From: Verticillium longisporum
Lineage: Eukaryota; Ascomycota; Sordariomycetes; Glomerellales; Plectosphaerellaceae
NCBI GenBank assembly: GCA_019188255.1
Contig: JAETXT010000004.1
Location: forward strand, 2,294,001 to 2,358,000
Length of the DNA stretch: 64,000 nucleotides
Reading direction: 5' to 3'
How positions within the stretch are numbered: the stretch's first letter is position 1; every line of letters starts with the position of its first letter. The translations under genes were made by a program, and so were the position numbers. Positions 49,255 through 59,464 of the stretch are shown here, piece after piece. The notes under the pieces are model-generated. The model was not told the origin of the DNA. It saw only the letters and a list, made by a program, of their open reading frames with translations, and did not search any database.

Positions 49255-49852
49255 GATGGCGGGGCGCGAAGTCGAGGGGAGACGGGGAGTCGCTAGAGCA
49301 GTGGCTGCCTCATGGGTGTTGAGGGCAAGGCTGGCGCAAGTGGTTGTTGCAGGTTGTAGGATGTTTGTTGGAGGCAAGCACGATGCGAATTGAGGTAAGG
49401 TAGGCACGGGCAATTTTTCTGCAGTGACGAAAGTGCAGGTACAACGGGGCGACAATGGGATGCGATTGCTTATTCTCGACCCAGATCCAGTTGGGGGCAG
49501 GTGGCAGGGGTGTGCGGCCTTCTAGCGCACTTCTTAGCGCCTTCCTTCTCACGCAACTTGTCCAGGGCCTCAGGGCTGAGGCCGGCCTCTGATGCCCTCT
49601 TCCAAGCCAGCCAGCTGACAAGCACTACGTGGATCTGAACCCTTGACGGTCCCAGCGTTTGACATTGAACTTGGCTTTGCTTCTCAGGCTCCTCCATGTC
49701 TGTCGCCAGAAGATGGAAACGAAGGGCAGCAGAAGATGCCTTGCAGAACTCGTGAGCGGCGGCCAGCCCACTCAACGCACACTGTCCATGTCACATCCCA
49801 TCTTCTCTACTGCGAGAAGCACTCTCCTTCCCACGATGCACTTGTTCAAGGC
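49255..49852. other. Intergenic region
   Basis: About 600 bp between the REX1 start and the upstream MYND/SET gene stop; REX1 promoter. No other feature. Confidence 0.5.
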
Positions 49853-51629
49853 TCAAAAATCACAGACGTTCTTGTCCTTGGCAAAGTCGACCGCCAGCAC
49901 CGCCTTCCCCAGCTCTGCCAGCAATGCCATCGGCTTGACGACAGCGAAATCAAAGAATTGTGCCATCTGGCTGGGATCTGAAGCCCATGCCCTGATCATG
50001 CCGTTCTCACGGTCCCGTCCCGGGAGTGCCTCGATCTCTTGCAGCTGCTCCCGGTACAGGAGATAGAGCTCCCACTCCGGAGAGTGTCCCAGCGGTGCCC
50101 ACTTGACGACGAGCACCAGCACCATCTGGCAAAGAGACATGAAGTCCACGTTGGACAGGGCGCTCGACTTGGCAGCCGGGAAATCGGTGTATTTCCCAAC
50201 CTGTCGGGCAAACGAGGGAAGCGCGTCGCCCCCTGGTGGGATGCCCAGAAGAATATTGGCGACGCCCATTAGCCCCTGAACCCTCTGGACGTGGAAGGGC
50301 TCCACGTATTTGTAGGGGTCGCTCTCGACGGCAATCAGCGAGGCAACGGCCAGCGCGGCCTCAAGCTTGTCGACAGACTTGTAGTAGGTCAAGGCCTCTT
50401 GCAGGAAGTAGCTCGTCGGCTCGATAGCCCACCTATCCGAGTCGCCATTCGTGGCCGAGGCGTATGAGTGGATGAGCTGGCGCCGCCTCTCGGGCAACGG
50501 GAAGTCTCTGGACGAGGGCAGAGTTCCGTAGACCCTTCGTTCCCGGCCGGCGGCCTGGGCGGTGCCTTGAAGATCTCCGTGAGTTTCGCGATACTTGTGT
50601 GGGGCTGGCACAACACTGAAACTGTTGAGCTTGATGGTTGAAGTAGGGGAGCGCGCGGCGAGCTGGTAGTTGTCGAGATCCTCCTTGCATCGCGTGCAGA
50701 CGCATTGGAAGAAATACAGCTCAAGCGCCTTTCTCCTATGTTCAAGCGATTGAGTGCAGTCTGTCCTAGTAAGTTCATGTACAGCTAGGCTTCACGGGTA
50801 ATACATACCAATATACGAAATCTCGATCTCCTCCCCCTCCTTGATATCTCTCAACGCGCGAAGAAACGCTCTCCGCCCACTGAACGCGACAATAGCATTC
50901 GGTACGCAAGAGTGGTTCACCATGGCCAAGGTCGTATCCAGAAAGAGCCCCTCTCCGGCTTCGCTCCTCGTAAACGCATTCGTCTTGATCTGCGCCTGTC
51001 AGCCAAAAGCACCTCCTCCGTCCAGAAAACAAGAGAATAAACCTACCTTGCACAGCAGTTCGACGACCCTCCTCTCCGTCACCTCGACCGCCTTCCCCTT
51101 CCCCTTCGCCCCAGCAGCCACCCAGCCCCCCATGACCTTGGCCGGCACCTCCATGCCCGCCCACGCCTCCGCCCGCCCCTCGAACCTGTCCACATTGCCA
51201 TCCAGCAGCGCCTCGACGGCCGCGAACTTCTCAGGCCACAGCAGCACCTGCATCGCCATCCGCACGTACGCCGGCACGGCGCCCTCGCCGCCCGCCGCCC
51301 GCAGCGCCGCGCACTCGCGCGCGTGCACGGACGACCAGTGGCTCTTCTGGCACGCGGCGTCGCAGTAGGCCGTCGCCTTGCAGGCCGTACAGCGGCGCGG
51401 CGTGGGCGGCGTCGCGAGGCAGCTGCTGCAGGTTGTGGTGCGGGCGGCCATGGGGGCAGCGCGAGGGTTGCCGGCGCCGGCGACGGGAGGGGGAGGAGGA
51501 CGCGGGAGTGGCAGGGCGCGCGGCTGGGGAGGGGAAGACGGCGATGAGGGCGCCTGGGGTGAGGGCGCGGGCTGCGTGCAGGGCGCGATGTTTAGAGGGT
51601 GATGTGCGGATTTGGTAGGCGGGGTCCAT
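49853..51629 (-). CDS. SET and MYND domain protein (SMYD-like; apparent frameshift between 51465 and 51540)
   Basis: Exons on the minus strand: 51629-51047, 50990-50809 and 50760-49853. The N-terminal SET strand reads YQIRTSPSKHRALHAARAL, then TPGALIAVFP. A complete MYND zinc finger follows (TCSSC, CTAC, AYCDAACQKSHW, HAREC), inserted into the SET domain as in SMYD proteins. The second exon carries the SET core NHSCVPNAIV and EGEEIEISYI. A post-SET cysteine cluster FFQCVCTRC completes the split domain, and the rest is helical, TPR-like. The family methylates lysines on histone and other proteins; substrate here is unknown. The N-terminal segment is one base out of phase with the MYND segment. 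The break lies in a very C-rich stretch and I could not place it exactly or find a credible intron. A shorter product starting at 51451 would lack the first SET strands. Confidence 0.8.
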
Positions 51630-52094
51630 CTTGGGCGGGAGTCGCTGCCGATGCCGCGGGGCGTGAGCTGTTTGACTGGGATGATTCAAGAGGGAAGCTG
51701 TGCGGGTAGGCGGTGGCTTTTGTGGCACTATTTGCTGAATCTGACAGAGCGTGGTCGTCAGATTATGGCGTTCAGACTCTCGTTGGCTGTTAGTGGGATG
51801 GTGGATGAAGTTGTGATTTTTGGTGGAGGGGTATTTCGGTTGTTTCCAGGGGCGAAACAAAATCCGCGGTGGCTACGGACGGCCCCCCACTGAGCGTCGA
51901 TCATCACGTTAAATTCAACGACCTTTCACATCGAAGTAGCACACCGATCATAGGATCATCTTTATTTCTCACCTGCCTCGAGGGAAGGCCATGTTTTCCC
52001 TGGCCTCTCGCCAGCAGCGACCCATCATACGCCGAATCCCCGCTTTGCCATTACCAAGTGTTCCTGAAAGTGAGGCGACGCAAGGAACGACCTC
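51630..52094. other. Intergenic region
   Basis: About 465 bp; promoter side of the MYND/SET gene and the 3' end of the KH-like gene. Nothing else seen. Confidence 0.5.
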
Positions 52095-53649
52095 TTAATC
52101 CAAGAGGTTATCTGGCACAGGGCTACTGGAAACAGCAGCCTGCCTGCGTGGTTCACAGTTGTCGTTGCTTGCATTCTCCGCAATATCGATCAGATTTGTG
52201 TCCCCAATGGTGACAGGTACAGCCCTTGGGCGAGCAGCCTGGTTCGCTTGACCAAGCTTCTCGAGGCCAGCGTAGTTGCAGTCGAATGCTGCCTGGTCCT
52301 CGGTGCATAAGTCAATCAGGTGTACATCCGACTTGGAATTGTTCTTGTTCGCTTGAACTAGCGTCTCGAGGCCAGCATAGTTGCAGTCGAATGCTGCCTG
52401 GTCCTCGGTGCATACGTCAATCAGGTGTACATCCGACTTGGCAGTGTTCTTGTTCGCTTCGACAGCCTGCTTAACGTGGTTGTACGAGACGCCGGCCCCT
52501 GGCCAGTGAAAGCGGGCGACGTCCTTGCCGTTCATGAGATCGTTGAGAGCACCTTGAAGTTGCTCCTCGGGCGTCCGCTTCGGCTCCCACCTCTTCTTTC
52601 TCTTCGCCGTCTGGTTCTTGAATCCGTGATGCTTCTGCTTGGAGCGGCTGATGTTGAGATCTCCCGTTTTGTCAGCAAGCTGACTGACAGTGTCAAGTTG
52701 TTCTGACAGAGCACCGACAGAGGCATCCATGATCGTTGTTGAGGAGCCTGCGCCATCTGGGTGAATGTCCTCAAGCCAGTTGGTTGTGGCGGTATTCGGG
52801 GCATCATCCTGATCAAAGTCGATAAGTGAGCCATTTTGGCTCTTGTGATAGAAGCTAGCAGCGACCTTGGATGGTACGCTCGTGGTCACATCAGCACTGG
52901 ACTTGAACTTGAGAAGCTCGGCTGTGCGCTCCTGCTGCACCTGTTTCACCTGAAAGGCTGTTAGGGTTCAACAGTTGTCGTTCTTGCTTGCAACAATACG
53001 TACGGTGTCCTCGATGATAATGCGGAGCGTCTCCTGAGCCAGCTGCAATTTCTTTTCCTCGTGAGCACCCAGGTAGATGGTTGTGCCCTCGAGGTTGGAT
53101 GAGATGTCGCAGCCAGTTCTTTTCCGGAACTGGTCCGAGCCTTCATACCGGCTCCAGCCGCGAGTCTCCATGATCTTGGCCAAGTTGATCGGGTAGTCCA
53201 TTACGGCAAGGTCGCGATTGATCGCGCGGAACGGCATAACAGCGAAGGAGTCTGGATACCGAAGATGATCATACTCTGTAAAGTCAATCTTCTCTTGGTC
53301 TTTGACAAACTTTTCAGGCTTTGATCTATTGTCCTCCACAAGCTTGAGGACAATGGACACGACAAGATCCATATTCTTCTTGTAAGCAATAATCTTGAAG
53401 CAGCTGCTCTCAGGATCGAAAAGGATCTCTACCAACTGTGGACGAATTTGGTATGAGTGACTGATACATCTTGGAGACGCTGGGTTTGCGCAGAGCGCGA
53501 GATCAAGAGGTCATCGGCAATGGGTAGCTTGGGACGTGACTTACGCCGAGAGGACGCTTCGTGACCTTGACTTCCTCAATGATGCTGGCCGCCGTGGAGG
53601 GCAAGGGTACAGGATTCATCATGACTGAACCTTCCGATAAGGTCGTCAT
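52095..53649 (-). CDS. Conserved fungal protein with KH-like segment and 35-residue internal duplication
   Basis: Exons on the minus strand: 53649-53545, 53435-53004 and 52949-52095, total 463 residues. Residues ~35-180 are the best-structured part: VEILFDPESSCFKIIAYKK, then RKRTGCDISSNLEGTTIYLG and a helix LAQETLRIIIEDTV, suggestive of a KH-type RNA-binding fold, though I do not see a clear GXXG loop and cannot name the family. Downstream is disordered, with a basic patch KNQTAKRKKRWEPKRTPEEQ. Near the C-terminus a 35-residue unit (KSDVHLIDVCTEDQAAFDCN onward) occurs twice in tandem, almost identical, with a degenerate third copy at its right edge. I chose the ATG at 53649 because it gives a short first exon in phase with a standard GTAAGT donor; an in-frame Met further upstream (53967) gives an irregular extension. 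Confidence 0.68.
52259..52468 (-). repeat. 105-bp tandem duplication inside the KH-like gene
   Basis: The segment beginning TCGAGGCCAG at 52261 recurs at 52366, a period of 105 bp or 35 codons, with only a few differences. It keeps frame, adding one repeat unit to the protein. Confidence 0.85.
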
Positions 53650-55429
53650 TGCGGCGGGGACGATGATCAAACACTTGAGAATTTGATTTCGCGATAATGA
53701 GTGATTCGTCGAGACTGTTTCGTAGCGAGGTCCACCGAATCCCCTTCCTCGTGTTTCTTCACACCAAACAGTGGTAGGAATGAAGCTGGTGGGAATGACC
53801 GGACCTGTTTTTGTTGAGATGCGGAGTGGGAAAATCCGCAAACGCGTTGATAACTGGCATGTGATCTTGGTGAGGGCGTCGTAACTGCTGCCTGCCCTGT
53901 CAAGGTGAGCAAACGTTGCGTGCAGAGCTTCCCCACGATGCTCAAGTGGTACGATAGATTGGTTCACCAGAGCACTGCCTGGCAGGCATGAGTTCTTGAG
54001 AGATGATGTGAAATCCAGATCAGAGCACGCATGCTGAAACGGGTGGTAGATTACAGAGGCGTCAGGTCTTCAAAGGACACAGGAGACGGCTCCCGGAGAA
54101 AGACAGCCTTGTTGGAAGACGTTCGTACCAGATGGAGGTCAAGTGCCTTTCTTCTTTTGAGGAAAGGTAGGCATCGAAAGTAGTAGTATAGGAGCAATGA
54201 AGACCTGATTATAAGGCAGGTAGTAGTCCGCTCTATCGCGGGCTTTCGTTGTAAGGCAGGAGACGGCTGTGTGGTGCCTCCCCGTGAGGAGTGGCCCTAA
54301 GAGCAGGCCATCAAGTTTGAGTACCTATGCACCTGCCTACCTACCTAGGTGGGTAGCTGGGTAAAGTACCTACCATATTTTCCTTTAGAGAAGGTACCTA
54401 CCTACCTACCTTAGATAGGCAGGTAATCACTGCAACCATCGAGACGATTCACACCAGCCAGCTAAGCTCACATCTAAGGTTCAACATCTCAAAAGGTGTA
54501 CCAACGCGTCTGGGCCTGTATTTCAAACATGGTAATAACACAATATCATGCTCTGATCAATATCAATTTCTACAACATGGAACCATGGCGGGCGATGATC
54601 CGATATATCTTCTTGCCAAAGGTCAGAAGCCTGCCAGAAAACCTTGGCTAACTGCTGAGCAAACGAGGGACAGCTGATGGAATCGGAACGACAAATCCGT
54701 GCCCTTTCGCTCGTACGATGCGCCTCTCGGCAACCGGACCTTCCCACAGGCCCCATTCGGTGCTTCGGCGCGGCCCACGTCCACCCACATCATCATGTCA
54801 GGCAACCTCAAGAATGCTTCAAGGTTGGGACGACCTGAGTTCGCCACGTTAGCTGCTCTTCTAGAACGTTTACCTATTACCAGCATGATGGCCAGACACC
54901 GAACGCAGCTATTCCATTGGGAGAGGCCGGACGTGGGCGGCTCTGGTATTATTACACTCGCCCGATGAAAGCTTATCAGGCTGAAGGCTAGGGTGGCCGT
55001 GGGTGTGCGCGGCATGAACAAGTCACGCTTCAAGCGTATAGAACTGCCGGAACTCAGTGTTTGTGCGTGTGGGAGACGGCAAGTCAGACCTGCCGTGTTG
55101 ATTGCAGGGGACAGCCTTTCGCTTCTGTGCCGGAACTGACTCTCATGCCAGGCACGATTCTGAAGATGATGTCCGAACTCAACGTTTCCGACGGCAACGA
55201 GGTGCACGAAGTCCCAAGCGCGAAACATGGTTATATCTCCCGCTTGATCTATGTAGTCAGAATATACAAGGCCCTGGCAGCAGTGGGATCGCGCACACAT
55301 TGAAGGCCTCAACGACAAGGACATATAAAATCATATGTCCACAAAGTCCAGCCGGTTTGCGAGTTCGAGGATACCACAACAACCCCCAACCAAACGAAGC
55401 CTGAGCTGCCGCCTGCACAGAAATCAAGA
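53650..55429. other. Gene-poor region rich in ACCTACC/GGTAGGT motifs
   Basis: About 1.8 kb. Dense ACCTACCTACC and its complement occur at 54330-54425. A minus-strand open frame of ~230 residues covers 54623-55324, but its composition is irregular and I recognise no domain, so I do not call it. The right end is the upstream region of the aspartic protease pseudogene. Confidence 0.45.
54330..54425. repeat. Clustered ACCTACC / GGTAGGT motif array
   Basis: Within 95 bp, TACCTACCTACC-type units and their reverse complements alternate, including the palindromes CCTAGG and GGTACC. The same motif recurs at many noncoding sites in the window. Confidence 0.7.
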
Positions 55430-56774
55430 ATGTATTCCATATTGTACCTCTGCCTTCTGCTCGCTTTCGCGAATGCACAACAGAACCCAAAAGTTGTCCA
55501 GACAGACCTCATCCACCTCAAGTCGCAAGCGTCAGGCCCCTTTATCCCTCTTGTCCAGTTTTCGCTCGAGAACCAAACCATCAATGCTCTCTTCGACACG
55601 GGTAGCAGCGATATTGTCGTCCCCCAGAAGGGCAGTTCCATTTGCCAGAACCCTGCCCAGCAGTGTGACAACTCCTCGGCATCTGGCTTCGTCGCCGGTG
55701 CCTTTGACACAGCGGCAGGGCTCGCTCGCGTGCGTCAACGGTTCAACATTGCAAGCCACTTTTGTCAACGGCACTGAGTTCAACGGCGACTTTGCGGCAC
55801 TCGATCTAGCCATGGACGGACAGACCGTCACGGGCACGACGGTGGGCATCTTCACCAGCGGCTCGCTGCCGCCCGATGCGCCACTGTTCCCCATCTTTGG
55901 CGTCGGGCCCGTCCAAGCCGAGGCCGTGGGCTCTACGCAGCTTCAGCAGGGCAGGAATCTCAGGCGCCAGGCGGGCAACTCTGCGAATCTGTACCCAAAC
56001 CTGCCTGCGCACATGAAGGAGATTGGTATGATCAAGTCGAACGCCTTCAGCGTCTACACCAATGATGCTCGTAAGCATGACCCATACCGTTCATGTCTGC
56101 CTGACAACGTCTGACAAGTGGAAATCAGGAGCCAAGACGGGTTCCATCGTCTACGGAGTCATCGACACCGCCAAGTTCGAGGGCCAGCTTCAGGAAGTGC
56201 CCCTTGAACGAGCGAACGACGGCGCCCTGCCCTCCTTCGTGATCAAATTTAGCTCTGTGTCCATGGAGACGGGCATTAGCGGCAGCAACGAGATAAACTT
56301 ATCATCACACATCAACAACGACGCACCCCGGGCAGCAGCAGCCACCACGGACCTCGCACCTCGAGACGGTCTTCCCGTGACCCTGATGGATACCGGGGCT
56401 CCCTCGATCCTCTTACCAGCCGCCTCGCTACAGATGCTCGCCACGGCGTTGGGCACGACTTTCTCGGAACAAGACGGCCTGGGCTCATCGACTGCCAGAA
56501 GCTGACGGCCAACAACGCCATGGTGTTTCGGTTCAACAACGACGCCATCGCGATCAGGGCGCCCATGGACACGCTCGTCATGCCGCAGGAGCTCGTCCAG
56601 GATGCGCGCCCGGGATAGTGCGTGCTGCCCGTGTTCCCGAGCCAGGACACGGCCGTTATGGGGCTGCCGATGCTGCAGTCTGCGCACGTGGTGTTTGACA
56701 TGGACGGTGAAAAGCTTCTGATGGCGCAGGCCAAGTTTAATGTGACAGAGTCTAGCCTTCGGAAGTACCTATAG
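55430..56774 (+). pseudogene. Secreted aspartic protease (pepsin family A1), broken
   Basis: The N-terminus MYSILYLCLLLAFANAQ is a signal peptide. Both catalytic motifs are present: INALFDTGSSDIVVP near residue 55 and VTLMDTGAPSILLP in the second lobe. Cys pairs (SICQNPAQQC) and later GSLACVNGST resemble yapsin-like fungal proteases. Three lesions break the gene. A frameshift near 55715-55722 lies before GSLACVNG. A second frameshift near 56478-56484 follows FSEQDGLG. An in-frame TAG at 56616-56618 lies in ARPG-stop-CVLPVFP. An intron (GTAAGC donor at about 56070, acceptor near 56130) remains intact. The remaining reading frame to the final stop is conserved (TAVMGLPMLQSAHVVFDMDG). Even if the two shifts were assembly errors, the nonsense codon would still remove the last ~50 residues of the C-terminal lobe. 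Confidence 0.82.
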
Positions 56775-57967
56775 TGAGAGGCGCGACAGAGGGAGATTTG
56801 TCGTAATAGGCAGTATATATATGTTTTCTTGAAAAGATCTAGATTCAGTTGTGTTGAGGCGGTTAAGTCCACGGTTGCGGAATTGTGAAAATGAAGATGT
56901 GCCGTTATAAGAATACAATACCACCGATCTTGGAGAGAAAGAGAAGAAAAAGGAGTGGAATAACAAGGCAAAAGGATTTCTCCTTGACGGGTGCCCGTCT
57001 CGAACCCGGTGGTTCCTCTACGCGCCTTCCGTGGCCTGCGCGCCCTCACAGGGCAGTTAGAGGCATGTGATATCGGGTATTTGCTTAGGGTGACCTCTAG
57101 GACCGCTACACCATGCGTCACGCTGTAGCGGCCCCTGTTGGAAATGGGCCGGCCTGCGCGTGCTTATCAACCTATTGGGACTCTCTAGGTGCCTTAAGAT
57201 AGGAAGGAGCTGTGCCAGGCAGCCGTGGGAGGCGCCTGGAGCTCGAGCAGGGGCGGTAAGGCAGGCACGGCGACGTCGGCGTGCGGCCACCTGCCGTGTA
57301 GACGGGCCAGTGGTTGGCCGCGGCGAGCAGAAGGTTCCAGGCTGATACCCTACTGGTGATGCGTTAAGGATGATAAAGCCTGGCAGTAAGCTCGGGGATC
57401 TGCCAAAACATACCTAGGTGAAGATGCTCCAGATCAAGTGGCCAAGGGAATGCCTCCAGCCCCTGACCAGGGACTCGATATGACTTGGCCCTCGTCGGCC
57501 ACACAGCACCGGCACACGATCGTCTCAATCGCCACGGACAAGCATTAAAAGGACAAACAAATCATTCTCATTCTTGATATCATCGTGGCCAGAGGCGTGT
57601 CCCCTTATGGCTGAAAACGCCTCCAACGCCGCCCATAAGGAAACTAAAGGGGGTTGCCAGAATGTACATAACCCACATTCCCTATTCAGAGCCGCCGTCT
57701 ATTTGTGTTGTCCTCGAGTAGGGACCGACTGCAACCCCAGAAGCGTCATGAATGCGCGCTCGCTGCCGCGCGTGGCCGGGTCTAAAGATAAACGTTGAGA
57801 AGAAACGGGTAGGGCCCGGACTGTTTCGATGCAGAAAGCTCGTATCGTGGTGAAGTGATGGTCATGTCGGTGTTTTGTAGGTTGAGATGGTACAGATGCG
57901 TAGTGTGTCGCCGCTCATTTTGGCGCAGGTCGTCGGTCAAGTTGGAACACAGCGAAGGATGGCCTCT
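56775..57967. other. Intergenic region containing a Pol III-like element
   Basis: About 1.2 kb between the protease pseudogene and the coiled-coil gene stop. Apart from the element listed separately, no gene is supportable. Confidence 0.5.
56965..57131 (-). other. tRNA-like / SINE-like element with A box, B box and T-run
   Basis: Read on the minus strand, TGGTGTAGCGGT (57113-57102) matches a Pol III A box. GGGTTCGAGAC (57007-56997) matches a B box about 95 bp downstream, and TTTT (56973-56970) follows as a potential terminator. The T-stem around the B box is not complementary and the acceptor stem does not close, so it is not a functional tRNA. It may be a tRNA-derived SINE or a decayed tRNA. 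An 8-bp inverted repeat (CCGCTACA at 57103, TGTAGCGG at 57124) spans the A box. Confidence 0.45.
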
Positions 57968-59464
57968 TCAGCCCGCCCCAGCTACATTCTCCTTGACGTT
58001 CAACGCCCACTTCAGCTTGGCTAGGACTTCTCTGGTCTCTTTCAGCATGGCTTCTTGCTCTGCTTCCCTGGCTGCCGCATTGGTCTTGATGCTGTGCAGC
58101 GCCTCCTCCTGCTCGTCCTTGTACGCCAAGAAGGTGGCTTCAATCTCGTCCCTCTGTCTCTTCAGCTCTCGTATGTTACCGTCTTGCTGGTCACAAAGGT
58201 CACGCAGTGTGGTGATCTTCTCATCGTCGCGCCGCCTCTCCTCGACAAGACCGGCAATCTCGCTTCTCAATTTCAAATGAGCCTTCTTGACTTCGTCACC
58301 TTGGTTGTTCCAGTGCGAAGCGATGGCGTTGTATCGCCCCTCCATCAGGGCGGCGTGCGCGCCGGCCTCATCAACTTGTCGAGTGCTCGTCAGGCGCAAT
58401 TTCTCCATCTCATCTCGCCAGCCGCGCTCGCGTTCCAAGGCATCTACGGCTCGGCGTTTCTCCTGGTCGACGGTGGCGCTTAGGCTTTCGACTTGCCGTT
58501 CCTTCCGGGCAAGCAACGTCTTATTGACATTGGCCTCAAGCAAACGACTCTCATAATCGCTAATGTGACGCTCCATGTTATCCTCCACAAGCTTCGCGGC
58601 CTGCTTGTCCTCCTCGGCGCGAAGCTGTTCAATCTTCATCTCGGGGTTCAGGGAATCGATATCGCTGACGAGCTTGTTGATGACGCGGCCGGTTTTGCCG
58701 AGGCCCGCCTTGCCAATGGTCGAGTCCCATCCAGCCTGTCCTGGAGGTCCCGGGCTCTCCATACCGCCCACGGCAAGCTCATCGTCTGGAGAGTGGTCAT
58801 CTCGTCTTGGAGAGTCGTGCCGTTGCGAAGTGTCGTGCATAGTGTTGCCGTTGGCCCAGCCGCCGTTGCCTTGTTTTAATTTGACGCTGGACACTCTGTC
58901 TTGACTAGAGGACATGCTGGCGGCGCTGGTGTTGCTGTTGACAGAGCTAGAGAAGGCTGAGTTGCGAGGGCTGGATGCGGTACTGGAATCGCAGGGGGTT
59001 TCGAAACTGGGCACCGTGCGAATGGTCTGGTGCATTCTTTGCGTGTCTTCGTGCGAGGGTGATGTGTACTTGGATGGCAAAGGGCTGCGACGACTGATCA
59101 TGCTGTTGGAGATGGGTGTTGGGATGGGTGTTGGGATGGGTGTTGGGATGGGTGTTGGGATGGGTTCGGCGGCGGCACCAGAGGAGGAGGGTGCCGACCG
59201 ATCTGATTGTGACGATAGTCGGAAGTCTGGGGGGTACGAATGTCAGCTGACGTTGTGGTGTAGAGCATAGACGGCAGCATGCAGAGATAAAGGACAGAGG
59301 AGGCTCGAAAGGAACGAAACGATGGCTGGATGCTGCGAGAAGAGCTTCGGAATAGGTCGTAGCAAGGTGTTCTTACAATCTTTGTGTTTAGGAGTGAGGT
59401 CGGACTGGTCAAGAGACTTGGTGGAACATCGGGGTTTCTGGTATTTTTGCAAAAGACTAGGCAT
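57968..59464 (-). CDS. Coiled-coil protein with Ser-rich N-terminus (She3-like?)
   Basis: Two exons on the minus strand, 59464-59377 and 59226-57968, total 448 residues. The intron (GTAAGA donor, CCCCCCAG acceptor) joins PKHKD to YFRLSSQSDRSAPSSSG. A Pro-Ile-Pro-Thr repeat follows, then a Ser-rich disordered segment. From about residue 210 to near the end it is one long charged coiled coil, with heptad stretches such as IEQLRAEEDKQAAKLVEDNM and LARKERQVESLSATVDQEKR. The arrangement recalls fungal proteins annotated as SWI5-dependent HO expression protein 3 (mRNA-transport adaptor) but I give that name only as a possibility. No transmembrane segment or catalytic motif is visible. It is encoded opposite and far from LEU4. 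Confidence 0.75.
59111..59165 (-). repeat. 12-bp coding minisatellite, four full copies plus part
   Basis: GATGGGTGTTGG on the plus strand repeats in tandem and encodes Pro-Ile-Pro-Thr in the coiled-coil protein. Twelve bases keep the frame whatever the copy number. Confidence 0.9.

Noticed and set aside
54623..55324. Minus-strand open frame of about 233 residues
   Set aside because: No recognisable domain or consistent coding character, and overlapping plus-strand frames are equally open.
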